DNA of 64,000 nucleotides from an uncultured Pelagibacteraceae bacterium. GTDB taxonomy: Bacteria > Pseudomonadota > Alphaproteobacteria > Pelagibacterales > Pelagibacteraceae. Positions within the stretch are counted from its first letter, which is position 1. Every line of letters starts with the position of its first letter. Where the stretch lies: contig CACDZF010000001.1 of assembly GCA_902557385.1 (NCBI GenBank), forward strand, positions 124,001-188,000, read 5' to 3'. Below are positions 37,923 through 47,206 of the stretch, one piece after another. The translations under genes were made by a program, and so were the position numbers. A model generated the notes under the pieces. The model did not search any database, was not told the origin of the DNA, and worked only from the letters and a program-made list of their open reading frames with translations.

Positions 37923-38750
37923 TTAATACTTCCCTATCTTTTCTGACCCACTATAAAATATTTTAGACAACTCATCATTTGCCTTTTTTCTAGTTTTAAT
38001 TCCACTTTGACTCATTAATTCTTGAGCTCTTTCCACGTGCTCATGGTATTTATAACGATCTTCACCTCTTGCCTGCTGAACATACATTTTTCCCAGAACT
38101 TGATTTACATTGGTACCTATGTAGCTTTGAATAACAAAACCAATTCTTCTATCGTTGCTTTTATTTAAACCTGACCCATGAACAATAGTTGGATGATGTA
38201 ATGACATTTGTCCAGATTTTAAAACTACAGGTTTGGTCTCATTGTAAGGAACATTTTCTATAGTTTGGCCTCTGGTTAATAAATTATTCTCATCAAATTT
38301 TTGATTATGATATTTAAGTTCATATTTATGGGAACCCGACCACATTCTCATACATCCATTTTCTTCATTTGTATCAGTTACTGCTATCCATGCAGTTACC
38401 CAGTTATATGGTTCTAATCCAATATATTTTGCATCTTGATGAAAACTTACAAAACCTTTCTCTTTTGGATTTTTAATAAAAAGAGTTGTTCCACAGATAA
38501 GTATATCTTTACCAATGATACTCTCCACAGCATCTAATATTTTTGGATTATGACTAACTTTATCAAATATATGTGAAATTAAATGAATATAATTTCTTCC
38601 TAAGCCTTTAAGTTCATCTGGCCATTTTTTTTCTATTAATTCAATCTCTTCTCTTATTTCTAAAGCTTCATCTTTTGATAAAACGTCTAACGGTGCAATA
38701 TATCCATCATTTTTATATTGTTGAATTTGAGCTGATGATAATGACGACAT
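37923..38750 (-). CDS. Phytanoyl-CoA dioxygenase (PhyH) family protein
   Basis: YKNDGYIAPLDVLSKDEA...FHQDAKYIGLEP...LHHPTIVHGSGLN. Confidence 0.88.
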   Translation of the reverse strand: MSSLSSAQIQQYKNDGYIAPLDVLSKDEALEIREEIELIEKKWPDELKGLGRNYIHLISHIFDKVSHNPKILDAVESIIGKDILICGTTLFIKNPKEKGFVSFHQDAKYIGLEPYNWVTAWIAVTDTNEENGCMRMWSGSHKYELKYHNQKFDENNLLTRGQTIENVPYNETKPVVLKSGQMSLHHPTIVHGSGLNKSNDRRIGFVIQSYIGTNVNQVLGKMYVQQARGEDRYKYHEHVERAQELMSQSGIKTRKKANDELSKIFYSGSEKIGKY

Positions 38751-39598
38751 TAATTTGTTTTTTTAATTAAAAAAACAAAAATTAATGAAGTAGCAAACAT
38801 TATCAAAGAATATATAGCAGCAGGAATTAAGTAAGTAACATCATTAAAAATTTGCGTTGCAACAAATATAGCAAGTGTTCCATTTTGAAGACCACATTCA
38901 AGAGAAATGCATTTTCTTTGTTTTATTCCAGTTGCAAAAATTTTAGCAACATAAAAACCAATCAACATCATGATTATATTTAAAAGGAAAGTAATTGTTC
39001 CAGCTTTCATCATATACGGAAGAATATTAGCTCTCTCTTGAATTATTGCTCCAAAAAGAACAATAAGAAATAAAATTAATGAGATAGTTTGAATAGTTTT
39101 TTCGTTAGAGGAAACAAAATTATTTGCAAATCTTCTTATAATCATTCCTAAAATTACTGGTAAAGTCACTACTAAAAACATTTTTATAGATATACCAGTC
39201 ATTGAAATTTCATTTGTACTAGCTGATGCATTTAGTAAATCTATAGATTTAAAAATTATAAAAGGTACGGTTATTATGCTTAATAAACTTATGATTGCGG
39301 TCAAAGATATAGAGAGAGCAACATCTCCATTTGCAAACTTAGTTAAAATATTTGAAGTAACTCCACCGGGTGCAGCGGCTATTATCATTAAACCAACCGC
39401 CAATTCGACCGGAGTATCTAATATGAACACTAAGGCAAAAGCGATAATAGGTAAAAAAATTAGCTGACATACCAAACCTACTAGAAAATCCTTAGGTTGT
39501 TTTACTACTCTGGTAAAATCTTGGACTGTTAATCCCATGCCTAGAGCAAGCATAATTAAAGCTAAAGATAATGGGGCAATTTTTGTAACTATTTCCAT
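38750..39598 (-). CDS. Bile acid:sodium symporter (BASS) family transporter
   Basis: ALGMGLTVQDFTRVVKQPKDFLVGLVCQLIFLPIIAF; ECGLQNGTLAIFVA. Confidence 0.9.
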   Translation of the reverse strand: MEIVTKIAPLSLALIMLALGMGLTVQDFTRVVKQPKDFLVGLVCQLIFLPIIAFALVFILDTPVELAVGLMIIAAAPGGVTSNILTKFANGDVALSISLTAIISLLSIITVPFIIFKSIDLLNASASTNEISMTGISIKMFLVVTLPVILGMIIRRFANNFVSSNEKTIQTISLILFLIVLFGAIIQERANILPYMMKAGTITFLLNIIMMLIGFYVAKIFATGIKQRKCISLECGLQNGTLAIFVATQIFNDVTYLIPAAIYSLIMFATSLIFVFLIKKTN

Positions 39599-39660
39599 TT
39601 TAAGACATTTTAACTTACTATATACACATTTGAAATTATATATAAAAAAAAATATTAAAA

Positions 39661-40572
39661 ATGTTATCGAATAAAGAAACTATTTGTCCAGATAACTTGT
39701 TAAATGTCGCTCATAAAAAAAAAGGTGTACCAGCAGCAATTGTCAATGCTGGAATGCCCTTGCCAATGCTGTCGACAATGGATGCTGTTAATGAAAATCT
39801 AATTACACCAATACTAATTGGAGACAAAAATGAAATTGAAAATTGTGCTAATAATTTAAAATTTGACATTTCAAAATATGAAATTATCCATGAGCCGGTA
39901 GAAAATAATACAGCAAAGGCGGCAGCTAAAATTGCATCTGAAAAAAAAGTTAAAATAATTGTAAAGGGCCACATCCACACAGATATTTTAATGAAAGAAG
40001 TAATTAAAAAAGAATATAATTTACTTGGAAAAACAAGATTAAGTCATATTTGGCATATGACATTAGATAAAAATGATAAGCCTCTAATAATAACTGATGG
40101 GGCATTAAATGTTATGCCGAATGTTAAAACTAAAATGCATATTCTTAGAAATGTTATTGATTTTTCTCATAGAATTGGAATAGCAAGACCAAAAGTTGCT
40201 GTTTTATCTGCTACTGAAGAAGTACTTGATAGCGTTCAAAGCTCAACAGATGCAAAAGAAATCACTGAGATAGCTATAAAAGAAAAATTAAATGCTGATG
40301 TTTTCGGACCTCTTGCTTTTGATAATAGTATTTCAAAAAAATCTGCTGCTATAAAGGGAATAAAAAATATCGTTGCAGGTCAAGCAGATGTAATATTAGT
40401 TCCTAGTGTTGAAACTGGTAATGGATTAGTTAAGATGATGGTTTACTTTATGGGTGCTTGTGCTGCAGGAGTTGTAATAGGCGGTAAGGTTCCTGTTGTA
40501 ATAACGAGCAGATCAGATGATGCACCAGCTAGACTTGCGTCAATTGCAGCTGCAGTAGTTGCATTAGATTAA
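39661..40572 (+). CDS. Phosphate acetyl/butyryltransferase family protein
   Basis: ILVPSVETGNGLVKMMVYFMGACAAGVVIGGKVPVVITSRSD. Confidence 0.87.
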   Translation: MLSNKETICPDNLLNVAHKKKGVPAAIVNAGMPLPMLSTMDAVNENLITPILIGDKNEIENCANNLKFDISKYEIIHEPVENNTAKAAAKIASEKKVKIIVKGHIHTDILMKEVIKKEYNLLGKTRLSHIWHMTLDKNDKPLIITDGALNVMPNVKTKMHILRNVIDFSHRIGIARPKVAVLSATEEVLDSVQSSTDAKEITEIAIKEKLNADVFGPLAFDNSISKKSAAIKGIKNIVAGQADVILVPSVETGNGLVKMMVYFMGACAAGVVIGGKVPVVITSRSDDAPARLASIAAAVVALD

Positions 40573-40600
40573 TTAATGATTTAAAAACTTTTAAAATTTT

Positions 40601-41887
40601 ATGGCAATTAAATACTTAAAAAAATCACCAAAGACTCCATCAACAGATGATCTGAAAACAAGAGAAATAGTTCAAAATCTTCTTAATGATTTAGAAAAAT
40701 CAAGAGAAGATGGATGCAAAGAACTTACAAAAAAATTCGATAAATATGATGGTAACATTATAGTGTCTAAAGAAAAGGTTGAGGAAATTAAAAAAAACCT
40801 AGACCAAAAAACTAAAGACGATATTAAATTTTCTCATGACAGAGTAAGGAAATTCGCTGAGGCTCAGTTAAAAAATTATGGACAAGATTTTGAGGTTGAA
40901 CTTTCAAAAGGTTTATATGCCGGACAAAAATTAATTCCAGTAAATACTGCTGGATGTTACGTTCCTGGTGGAAGATACGCACATATAGCTTCTGCAGTTA
41001 TGAGTGTAACAACTGCTAAGGTTGCTGGAGTTAAAAATATTATTGCATGTAGTCCACCTAAAGAAAGTATTGGTGCGCATCCTGCTATTGTTTATACAGC
41101 TGACCTCTGTGGAGCAGATGTAATATTAAATTTAGGTGGTGTTCCAGCTATTGCTGCAATGACTTATGGAATGTTTGGTAATTCACCAGCTGATATTTTA
41201 GTTGGTCCAGGTAATCAATTTGTTGCAGAGGCAAAAAGAATTTTATTCGGCAAGGTTGGGATTGATTTATTTGCAGGACCTACTGAAATTGCTGTAATAG
41301 CAGATGAAACTGCAGATCCAGAAATTGTTGCTGTTGATTTAGTTGGTCAAGCAGAACATGGATATAATTCTCCAGCATGGTTGTTTACAACAAGTAAAAA
41401 AGTTGCTGAAGATGTAATAAAAAGAATGCCAGAATTAATTGCAGAGTTACCAGAAGTCCCAAGGATGAGTGCGGAAGCAGCTTGGAAAGATTACGGAGAA
41501 GTAATTCTTTGTGATACCGACGAAGAGATGGCTACAATAAGTGATGAGTACGCACCAGAACATCTAGAAGTGCAAACTAAAAATTTAAAATGGTTCCACG
41601 ATAGATTAAAAAATTATGGGTCATTGTTTATTGGTGAAGAAACAACAGTTGCTTATGGTGATAAATGCTCAGGAACTAATCATATTCTTCCTACTAAAGG
41701 CGCTGGTAGATATACTGGAGGTTTGTTTGTTGGTAAATTTATTAAAACATTAAGTTTTCAAAGGATGACAAAAGAATCCACGAAAGAAGTTGGTGCGACT
41801 GCAGCAAGAATCTCAAGGTACGAAGGTATGGAAGCTCATGCAAGAACTGGGGATGCTAGGTTAAGAAAATACGGATTTTCAAACTAA
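40601..41887 (+). CDS. Histidinol dehydrogenase-family protein, sulfopropanediol 3-dehydrogenase (HpsN)-like
   Basis: HisD fold motifs (CYVPGGRYAHIASAVMSVTTAKVAGV, GPTEIAVIADE); C-terminus YEGMEAHARTGDARLRKYG. Confidence 0.8.
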   Translation: MAIKYLKKSPKTPSTDDLKTREIVQNLLNDLEKSREDGCKELTKKFDKYDGNIIVSKEKVEEIKKNLDQKTKDDIKFSHDRVRKFAEAQLKNYGQDFEVELSKGLYAGQKLIPVNTAGCYVPGGRYAHIASAVMSVTTAKVAGVKNIIACSPPKESIGAHPAIVYTADLCGADVILNLGGVPAIAAMTYGMFGNSPADILVGPGNQFVAEAKRILFGKVGIDLFAGPTEIAVIADETADPEIVAVDLVGQAEHGYNSPAWLFTTSKKVAEDVIKRMPELIAELPEVPRMSAEAAWKDYGEVILCDTDEEMATISDEYAPEHLEVQTKNLKWFHDRLKNYGSLFIGEETTVAYGDKCSGTNHILPTKGAGRYTGGLFVGKFIKTLSFQRMTKESTKEVGATAARISRYEGMEAHARTGDARLRKYGFSN

Positions 41888-42493
41888 ATCTAAAATATCC
41901 ATAAATACATAGCTGGATAAAACAGTCATGAATATAATAATAAAAAAGTTTATAGCCTTCCAAGTATTTGAATTAATTAAATAATTTGAGAAAAATTTTG
42001 CTAAATAACCCAATGAAAAAAAAAATAAAAAAGATGCAATAGAAGCTCCTATTCCAAAAAAATATTTGTTAGTAATTAAAAAATTCTTTGAAAAATTTCC
42101 TAAAAAAAAAACAGTGTCAGAATAAACATGCGGGTTTAAATAAGTAAATCCTAAAGTTTTAGTTATTATATTGTTTAAATTTAAAGTACTATTTTCAAAA
42201 TTAATTTCTGAACTTTTGTATAAAGATCTTACTTTATTATAAATAAAATAAACTAAAAAAATAAAAAGCAATATATTAAATATTAATTCAACGTTTTTTG
42301 TGAAGTAAATTTTAAAATATTCAAATAGGAATATTCCTAAAAAAATCAAAATTAAATCTGATATAGAGCAAATTAAACACACTAAAAAAACATATTGTTT
42401 CTTTAGCCCCTGCTCTATAACAAAAACATTTTGTGCTCCAATCGCAAGGATTAAGCTGAGACCTGTTAAAAAACCAAGTATTAAAAATTCCAT
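41879..42493 (-). CDS. LysE/ArgO family amino-acid exporter
   Basis: GFLTGLSLILAIGAQNVFVIEQGLKKQYVF...YLNPHVYSDTVFFLG. Confidence 0.9.
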   Translation of the reverse strand: MEFLILGFLTGLSLILAIGAQNVFVIEQGLKKQYVFLVCLICSISDLILIFLGIFLFEYFKIYFTKNVELIFNILLFIFLVYFIYNKVRSLYKSSEINFENSTLNLNNIITKTLGFTYLNPHVYSDTVFFLGNFSKNFLITNKYFFGIGASIASFLFFFSLGYLAKFFSNYLINSNTWKAINFFIIIFMTVLSSYVFMDILDLV

Positions 42494-42545
42494 TTGTTTC
42501 TTTTATAATTTCTAATTAAAATAAAAAGTATATTTTATTAATTTT

Positions 42546-42890
42546 ATGAAAAGAAGAATTATATCTAATCCATTAAATCTTAAATTTGAACCTTTCGATA
42601 ATTATGGTAAGTCAATTGAGGGTATGAGTTGGCATAAAATAAGTTATGAAAAAGAAAAAGGACAAGGTAGTTATATTTTGAAAATGGAACCCGGTGCTAA
42701 GAGCATTCCCCACGAACATGTTAGTTATGAAGAATTTTATATGCTTGATGGAGAATTAATTGATGCTGATGGAAAAGTTTTTAAAAAGGGAGATTTCATA
42801 AGTTTTGAACCTGGATCAAAACATTCCTCAATTACAGAAAAAGGTTGTTTAATTTTAGTTTTTATGAGATCAAGAAATAAAACAATCTAA
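42546..42890 (+). CDS. Cupin-domain protein
   Basis: MEPGAKSIPHEHVSYEEFYMLDGELIDADGKVFKKGDFISFEPGSKHSS. Confidence 0.87.
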   Translation: MKRRIISNPLNLKFEPFDNYGKSIEGMSWHKISYEKEKGQGSYILKMEPGAKSIPHEHVSYEEFYMLDGELIDADGKVFKKGDFISFEPGSKHSSITEKGCLILVFMRSRNKTI

Positions 42891-42903
42891 TCAAAAAAAA
42901 TTT

Positions 42904-43599
42904 ATGATCGGAATATTAGGTGGAATGGGAACGCAAGCAGGCTTGGATTTTTGCAATAAGCTTGCAATTTTAAATAGAGGTAAGATAGATCAAAAGTATC
43001 CTCTTTTTATGCTTTATAACAAATCAAACATTCCAAATAGACCTAGAAATCTTAAAAAATATTATAATGTTTTAAAAAGTTTAATTAAAGGATGTCATTT
43101 GCTTCAAAAAAATAAATGTAAATTTATAGTAATGCCATGTAACACAGCTCATTATTGGTATGACGACCTTAAAAAAAAAATAAAGACTCCGATAATAAGT
43201 ATGCCGAAAGAAGTTTATCTTTATACAAAAAAAAATTGTAAAAAAAATTCTAAAATAGGTTTATTAAGTACTGAAGCTACTTTAAAAACAAATGTCTATA
43301 GCAGATATTTTAGTAATGATTATAAGTTAGTAAGTCCTGGAAAAAGTTTACAAAAAAAAAGTGTAAATAAGGCAATTAAGTATGTGAAAATGGGAAAAGT
43401 TAAAGAGGCAGAAAAGATTTTAAGGCCAGCAGTTAATTATTTAATTAAAACAAAATGTAAAAAAATTATACTTGGGTGTACTGAACTACCAATTGCAATA
43501 TTTGCGTACAAATCTTTTAAAAAAATAAAAGAGTCTAAAGTTTTTATTGATCCAAATTTATTGTTAGCTCAAGTTTCAATGCAGAAATATAAACGTTAA
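42904..43599 (+). CDS. Aspartate/glutamate racemase family protein
   Basis: IGILGGMGTQAGLDF...MPCNTAHYWYDDL...LGCTELPI. Confidence 0.88.
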   Translation: MIGILGGMGTQAGLDFCNKLAILNRGKIDQKYPLFMLYNKSNIPNRPRNLKKYYNVLKSLIKGCHLLQKNKCKFIVMPCNTAHYWYDDLKKKIKTPIISMPKEVYLYTKKNCKKNSKIGLLSTEATLKTNVYSRYFSNDYKLVSPGKSLQKKSVNKAIKYVKMGKVKEAEKILRPAVNYLIKTKCKKIILGCTELPIAIFAYKSFKKIKESKVFIDPNLLLAQVSMQKYKR

Positions 43600-43602
43600 A
43601 AA

Positions 43603-43642
43603 AAACCAACAATCTTAGAGATAAGATTGTTGGTTTAATTTT
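43603..43642. terminator. Bidirectional intrinsic terminator
   Basis: AAACCAACAATCTTA-GAGA-TAAGATTGTTGGTTT perfect 15-bp stem between convergent genes, flanked by A and T runs. Confidence 0.93.
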
Positions 43643-43650
43643 TTATTCAA

Positions 43651-44313
43651 TTATTTTTGTGGATCTGGTACTTTTCTTAAATAAGGTTTTATAGTTTCCC
43701 ATCCGTCTGGATATATTTTTTTCGCTTCTTCGTTTGTAACTTTTGGTACTATAATTACTTTTTCACCTGGCTTCCAGTCAGCTGGTGTTGCAATTTTATG
43801 TTTTGCAGTACGTTGCATAGAATCGATAGCTCTTAATATCTCTCCAAAATTACGACCAGTAGTCATTGGATAAGTTAGAAATAATCCAATTCTTTTATCG
43901 GGTCTAATTACATAAACAGTTCTAACTGTTTCGTTATCTACTGCTGTTCTACCCATAGAAGTTGTTCCTGCATCTCCTTCAAGCATATTATAGAGCTTTG
44001 CAACTTCTAATTTTTCATCTGCTATTATTGGATACGAAGGTTTCATTCCACAAACATCTTTAATATCTTCTAACCATTTTACATGATCAGATACTGGGTC
44101 TACACTTAAACCAATCACTTTTACATTTCTTGCATCAAACTCTGGTTTCATTTTTGCTAATGAACCAAGTTCTGTTGTGCAAACTGGTGTAAAGTCTTTA
44201 GGGTGTGAAAATAATACTCCCCAACTATCTCCAAGCCACTCATGAAAAGAAATATCCCCTTCTTGAGTTTGAGCTTTAAAATCTGGAGCTAAACTATTTA
44301 TTTTTAATGTCAT
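43651..44313 (-). CDS. 1-Cys peroxiredoxin
   Basis: LFSHPKDFTPVCTTELGSLAKMKPEFDARNVKVIGLSVDPVSDHVKWLEDI. Confidence 0.92.
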   Translation of the reverse strand: MTLKINSLAPDFKAQTQEGDISFHEWLGDSWGVLFSHPKDFTPVCTTELGSLAKMKPEFDARNVKVIGLSVDPVSDHVKWLEDIKDVCGMKPSYPIIADEKLEVAKLYNMLEGDAGTTSMGRTAVDNETVRTVYVIRPDKRIGLFLTYPMTTGRNFGEILRAIDSMQRTAKHKIATPADWKPGEKVIIVPKVTNEEAKKIYPDGWETIKPYLRKVPDPQK

Positions 44314-44458
44314 TAATTCTCCTTTTTAGAATTGTTATAATTTATAAATCAAATATATCAAAGAAATCTAGCATTTGAAGACAACTTCTAGGATGTATAT
44401 CAAATCATAGATAAAAATGTTAGATTTTGCTCTAAAGAGACAACTGGAGTAAACATTT

Positions 44459-45691
44459 ATGAGTCATTCAAACGTAATTATTGTTGGTGGAGGTTGTGCA
44501 GGAATATCTGTCGCATCAAGAATAAACAATTTAAAATCAGACTTAAGTATTTCAATAATAGAACCATCAGAAAAATCATTATATCAAGCTGCTTGGACAC
44601 TTGTAGGTGCTGGTGCTTATAACGTTGATAACACTATAAAACCAATGTCAAAAGTTATGCCAAGCTATGTTAATTGGATCAAGGAACATGCAGAAGAATT
44701 TATGCCAGAGTCAAACTCAGTTAAAACTAATAATGGTACTTATACGTACGATTATCTAATTGTTTGTCCTGGGTTAAAAATTAATTTAGATGGTGTTGCT
44801 GGTCTTAAAGAAAATCTTGGAAAAAACAATATATGTACAAATTATTCAGCTGAAATGGCTACATACACATGGGAATGTTTAAAAAATTTAGATGGTGGAA
44901 CTTTGTTGTTCACTGAACCACCTATGCCAATAAAGTGTGCTGGAGCACCTCAAAAGATTGCTTATCTTGCTGCTGATCATTTAAAGAAAAAAGGTAAGCT
45001 TAGTGAAAGTCATTTAGAATTTCTTTGTGCAAAACCAGTTATTTTTGGAGTTCCGCATTTTCAAGGTCCTTTGAATGAAGTTTGTGATTCATATGGAATT
45101 AAGAGAAGTTTTCAACACAATTTAATTTCTGTAGACGGTAATGCTAAAGAAGCAGTGTTCAAGCAATCTGATAAAGATGGTAACACAAAAGAAGTAACTA
45201 AAAAATTTGATTTTATACATGTAACACCACCACAAACATCACCTGATTTTATAAAGAATAGTCCTTTGGCTGATGCGGGTGGATGGGTAGATGTCGATCA
45301 TAAAGTTGGAACATTAAGACATACTAAATTTGAAAATATTTATAGTTTAGGAGACGTGATGAATGCTCCAAATGCAAAAACAGGTGCAGCAGTTAGAAAA
45401 CAAGCTCCTATTGTTGCGCATAATATAGTTAAAGATATCAATAAATCTTCCGAAAGTTACAGGCACTATGATGGATATGGTGCATGTCCTTTAACAGTTG
45501 CGTACGGTAAAGTAATGCTAGCAGAATTTTGCTATGCAGGAAAAGTCACACCTAGTTTCCCATTTGATCCAACAAAACCAAGCTCTTTATATTGGCAAAT
45601 GAAATCAAAACTTTTTCCTTGGTTGCAGTGGAATGTAATGTTTAAAGGAAAAGAATGGAAGAAACCTACTCATAAACCTCTTGAAAAATAA
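44459..45691 (+). CDS. Sulfide:quinone oxidoreductase-like FAD protein
   Basis: VIIVGGGCAGISVASRI...SLYQAAWTLVGAGAY...PPMPIKCAGAPQKIAYLA. Confidence 0.88.
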   Translation: MSHSNVIIVGGGCAGISVASRINNLKSDLSISIIEPSEKSLYQAAWTLVGAGAYNVDNTIKPMSKVMPSYVNWIKEHAEEFMPESNSVKTNNGTYTYDYLIVCPGLKINLDGVAGLKENLGKNNICTNYSAEMATYTWECLKNLDGGTLLFTEPPMPIKCAGAPQKIAYLAADHLKKKGKLSESHLEFLCAKPVIFGVPHFQGPLNEVCDSYGIKRSFQHNLISVDGNAKEAVFKQSDKDGNTKEVTKKFDFIHVTPPQTSPDFIKNSPLADAGGWVDVDHKVGTLRHTKFENIYSLGDVMNAPNAKTGAAVRKQAPIVAHNIVKDINKSSESYRHYDGYGACPLTVAYGKVMLAEFCYAGKVTPSFPFDPTKPSSLYWQMKSKLFPWLQWNVMFKGKEWKKPTHKPLEK

Positions 45692-45723
45692 TTTAAGGTA
45701 AATAATATAAAAATTATTACCTT

Positions 45724-46416
45724 ATGATATTTGAGCAACTATTCGATAACAAATCATCTACTTACACTTATGTAATCTCAAGTGGAGAAGGACGGGAGGC
45801 TTTAATTATAGATCCTGTTATAGAACATACAGAAGAGTATTTAAAAATTTTAGAAAAACTAAAGTTAAGGTTAGTAAAAGTAATAGACACTCATATTCAC
45901 GCTGATCATATAACAGGTCTAAATGAATTAAGTAAAAGAACAAATTGTACAAAAATTATGGGAGAACAATCTAAATCAGAAGTAGTTGATATAAAAATAA
46001 AGGAGGACGATAAAATCGAAATTGATAAGATTGAAATTAAAGCTATTTATACCCCAGGTCATACTGATTGTTCATATAGTTTTTTGATGAAAGATAGAAT
46101 TTTTACTGGTGATACTCTTTTAATAAATGGCACGGGAAGAACTGATTTTCAAAACGGAAGTGCAAAAACACAATACGACTCTTTGTTTAATAAAATATTA
46201 AAACTTCCTGAAAAAACTCTTGTTTATCCAGCGCATGATTATAACGGAAAAAAATTTTCAACAATTGGAGATGAAAAAAATAACAATCCTAGGCTTCAGG
46301 TGACTAATGTTGAGGAGTATATTGAGATAATGAATAATCTCAATCTAGCTAACCCAAAAATGATGGATATTGCAGTTCCAGCTAATGTAAAAGGAGCTAC
46401 ATTAGATCAGTTATAA
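45724..46416 (+). CDS. MBL-fold persulfide dioxygenase-like (ETHE1 type)
   Basis: FEQLFDNKSSTYTYVI...DTHIHADHITG...GRTDFQNGSAKTQYDSL...YPAHDYNGK. Confidence 0.88.
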   Translation: MIFEQLFDNKSSTYTYVISSGEGREALIIDPVIEHTEEYLKILEKLKLRLVKVIDTHIHADHITGLNELSKRTNCTKIMGEQSKSEVVDIKIKEDDKIEIDKIEIKAIYTPGHTDCSYSFLMKDRIFTGDTLLINGTGRTDFQNGSAKTQYDSLFNKILKLPEKTLVYPAHDYNGKKFSTIGDEKNNNPRLQVTNVEEYIEIMNNLNLANPKMMDIAVPANVKGATLDQL

Positions 46417-46471
46417 TAGTTAAGTAAAAATTAGTTATTGTAATTTAATTGATAATACCTATATTTTTAAT

Positions 46472-46591
46472 ATGGCGTGTAACAACCCTAAATGTAATTG
46501 TACCAACTGCACATATGATGCTTGCACATGTAATGGAAGCAGACTTTGTGAGTGTAAACCAGAAGATGCTATTTGCTGTTGTAGCAAATAA
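46472..46591 (+). CDS. 39-aa Cys-rich metallothionein-like protein (not in ORF track)
   Basis: MACNNPKCNCTNCTYDACTCNGSRLCECKPEDAICCCSK*; 11 Cys in 39 residues, CxC motifs. Confidence 0.75.
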   Translation: MACNNPKCNCTNCTYDACTCNGSRLCECKPEDAICCCSK

Positions 46592-46623
46592 TTTTTAGTT
46601 AATAAAAATTCTCTAAAAAAATT

Positions 46624-47205
46624 ATGAATGAATATTTAGAATCTATTATTAAAAGAGACCCAGCCGCTAAATCTAAGCTTAGTGTAATTTTGACTTATCC
46701 TGGTGTTAAAGCTGTATTTTTTCACCAAATTGCAAATTTTTTCTCTCTAGCAAAATTTGATTTGATAGCGAGAATTATATCTCAATTTTCAAGATTTTTA
46801 ACAGGAATAGAAATACATCCAAAAGCAAAAATTGGAAAAAATTTATTTATTGATCATGGTATGGGTGTTGTAATTGGTGAAACTTCAGAGATTGGAAATA
46901 ATGTAACTATTTATCATATGGTTACTTTAGGTGGTATATCGCCAAGTATAAATTCTGATGATCAAAGAAATACTAAAAGACATCCAACTTTAATGGATAA
47001 TGTTGTTGTTGGATCTGGTGCACAAATTTTGGGACCAGTAGTAATTGGAAAAAATGCAAAGATTGGTGCTAATGCAGTAATAACTAAAGATGTTCAAGAA
47101 AATTCTGTGATGGTTGGAATACCTGCAAAAAATGTAGGAGAAAGCTCTCCTAGCGATGAGACTTTCAAGCCTTATGGTATTACTAAAGAAAGTGATAAAA
47201 ATTAA
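46624..47205 (+). CDS. cysE: Serine O-acetyltransferase
   Basis: Hexapeptide repeats, [41 protein letters not shown]. Confidence 0.93.
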   Translation: MNEYLESIIKRDPAAKSKLSVILTYPGVKAVFFHQIANFFSLAKFDLIARIISQFSRFLTGIEIHPKAKIGKNLFIDHGMGVVIGETSEIGNNVTIYHMVTLGGISPSINSDDQRNTKRHPTLMDNVVVGSGAQILGPVVIGKNAKIGANAVITKDVQENSVMVGIPAKNVGESSPSDETFKPYGITKESDKN

Positions 47206-47206
47206 A

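Noticed and set aside
45696-45725. Hairpin aaggtaaataat...attattacctt before the persulfide dioxygenase
   Set aside because: Arms imperfect (one-base offset) and fully A/T-rich; likely by chance.
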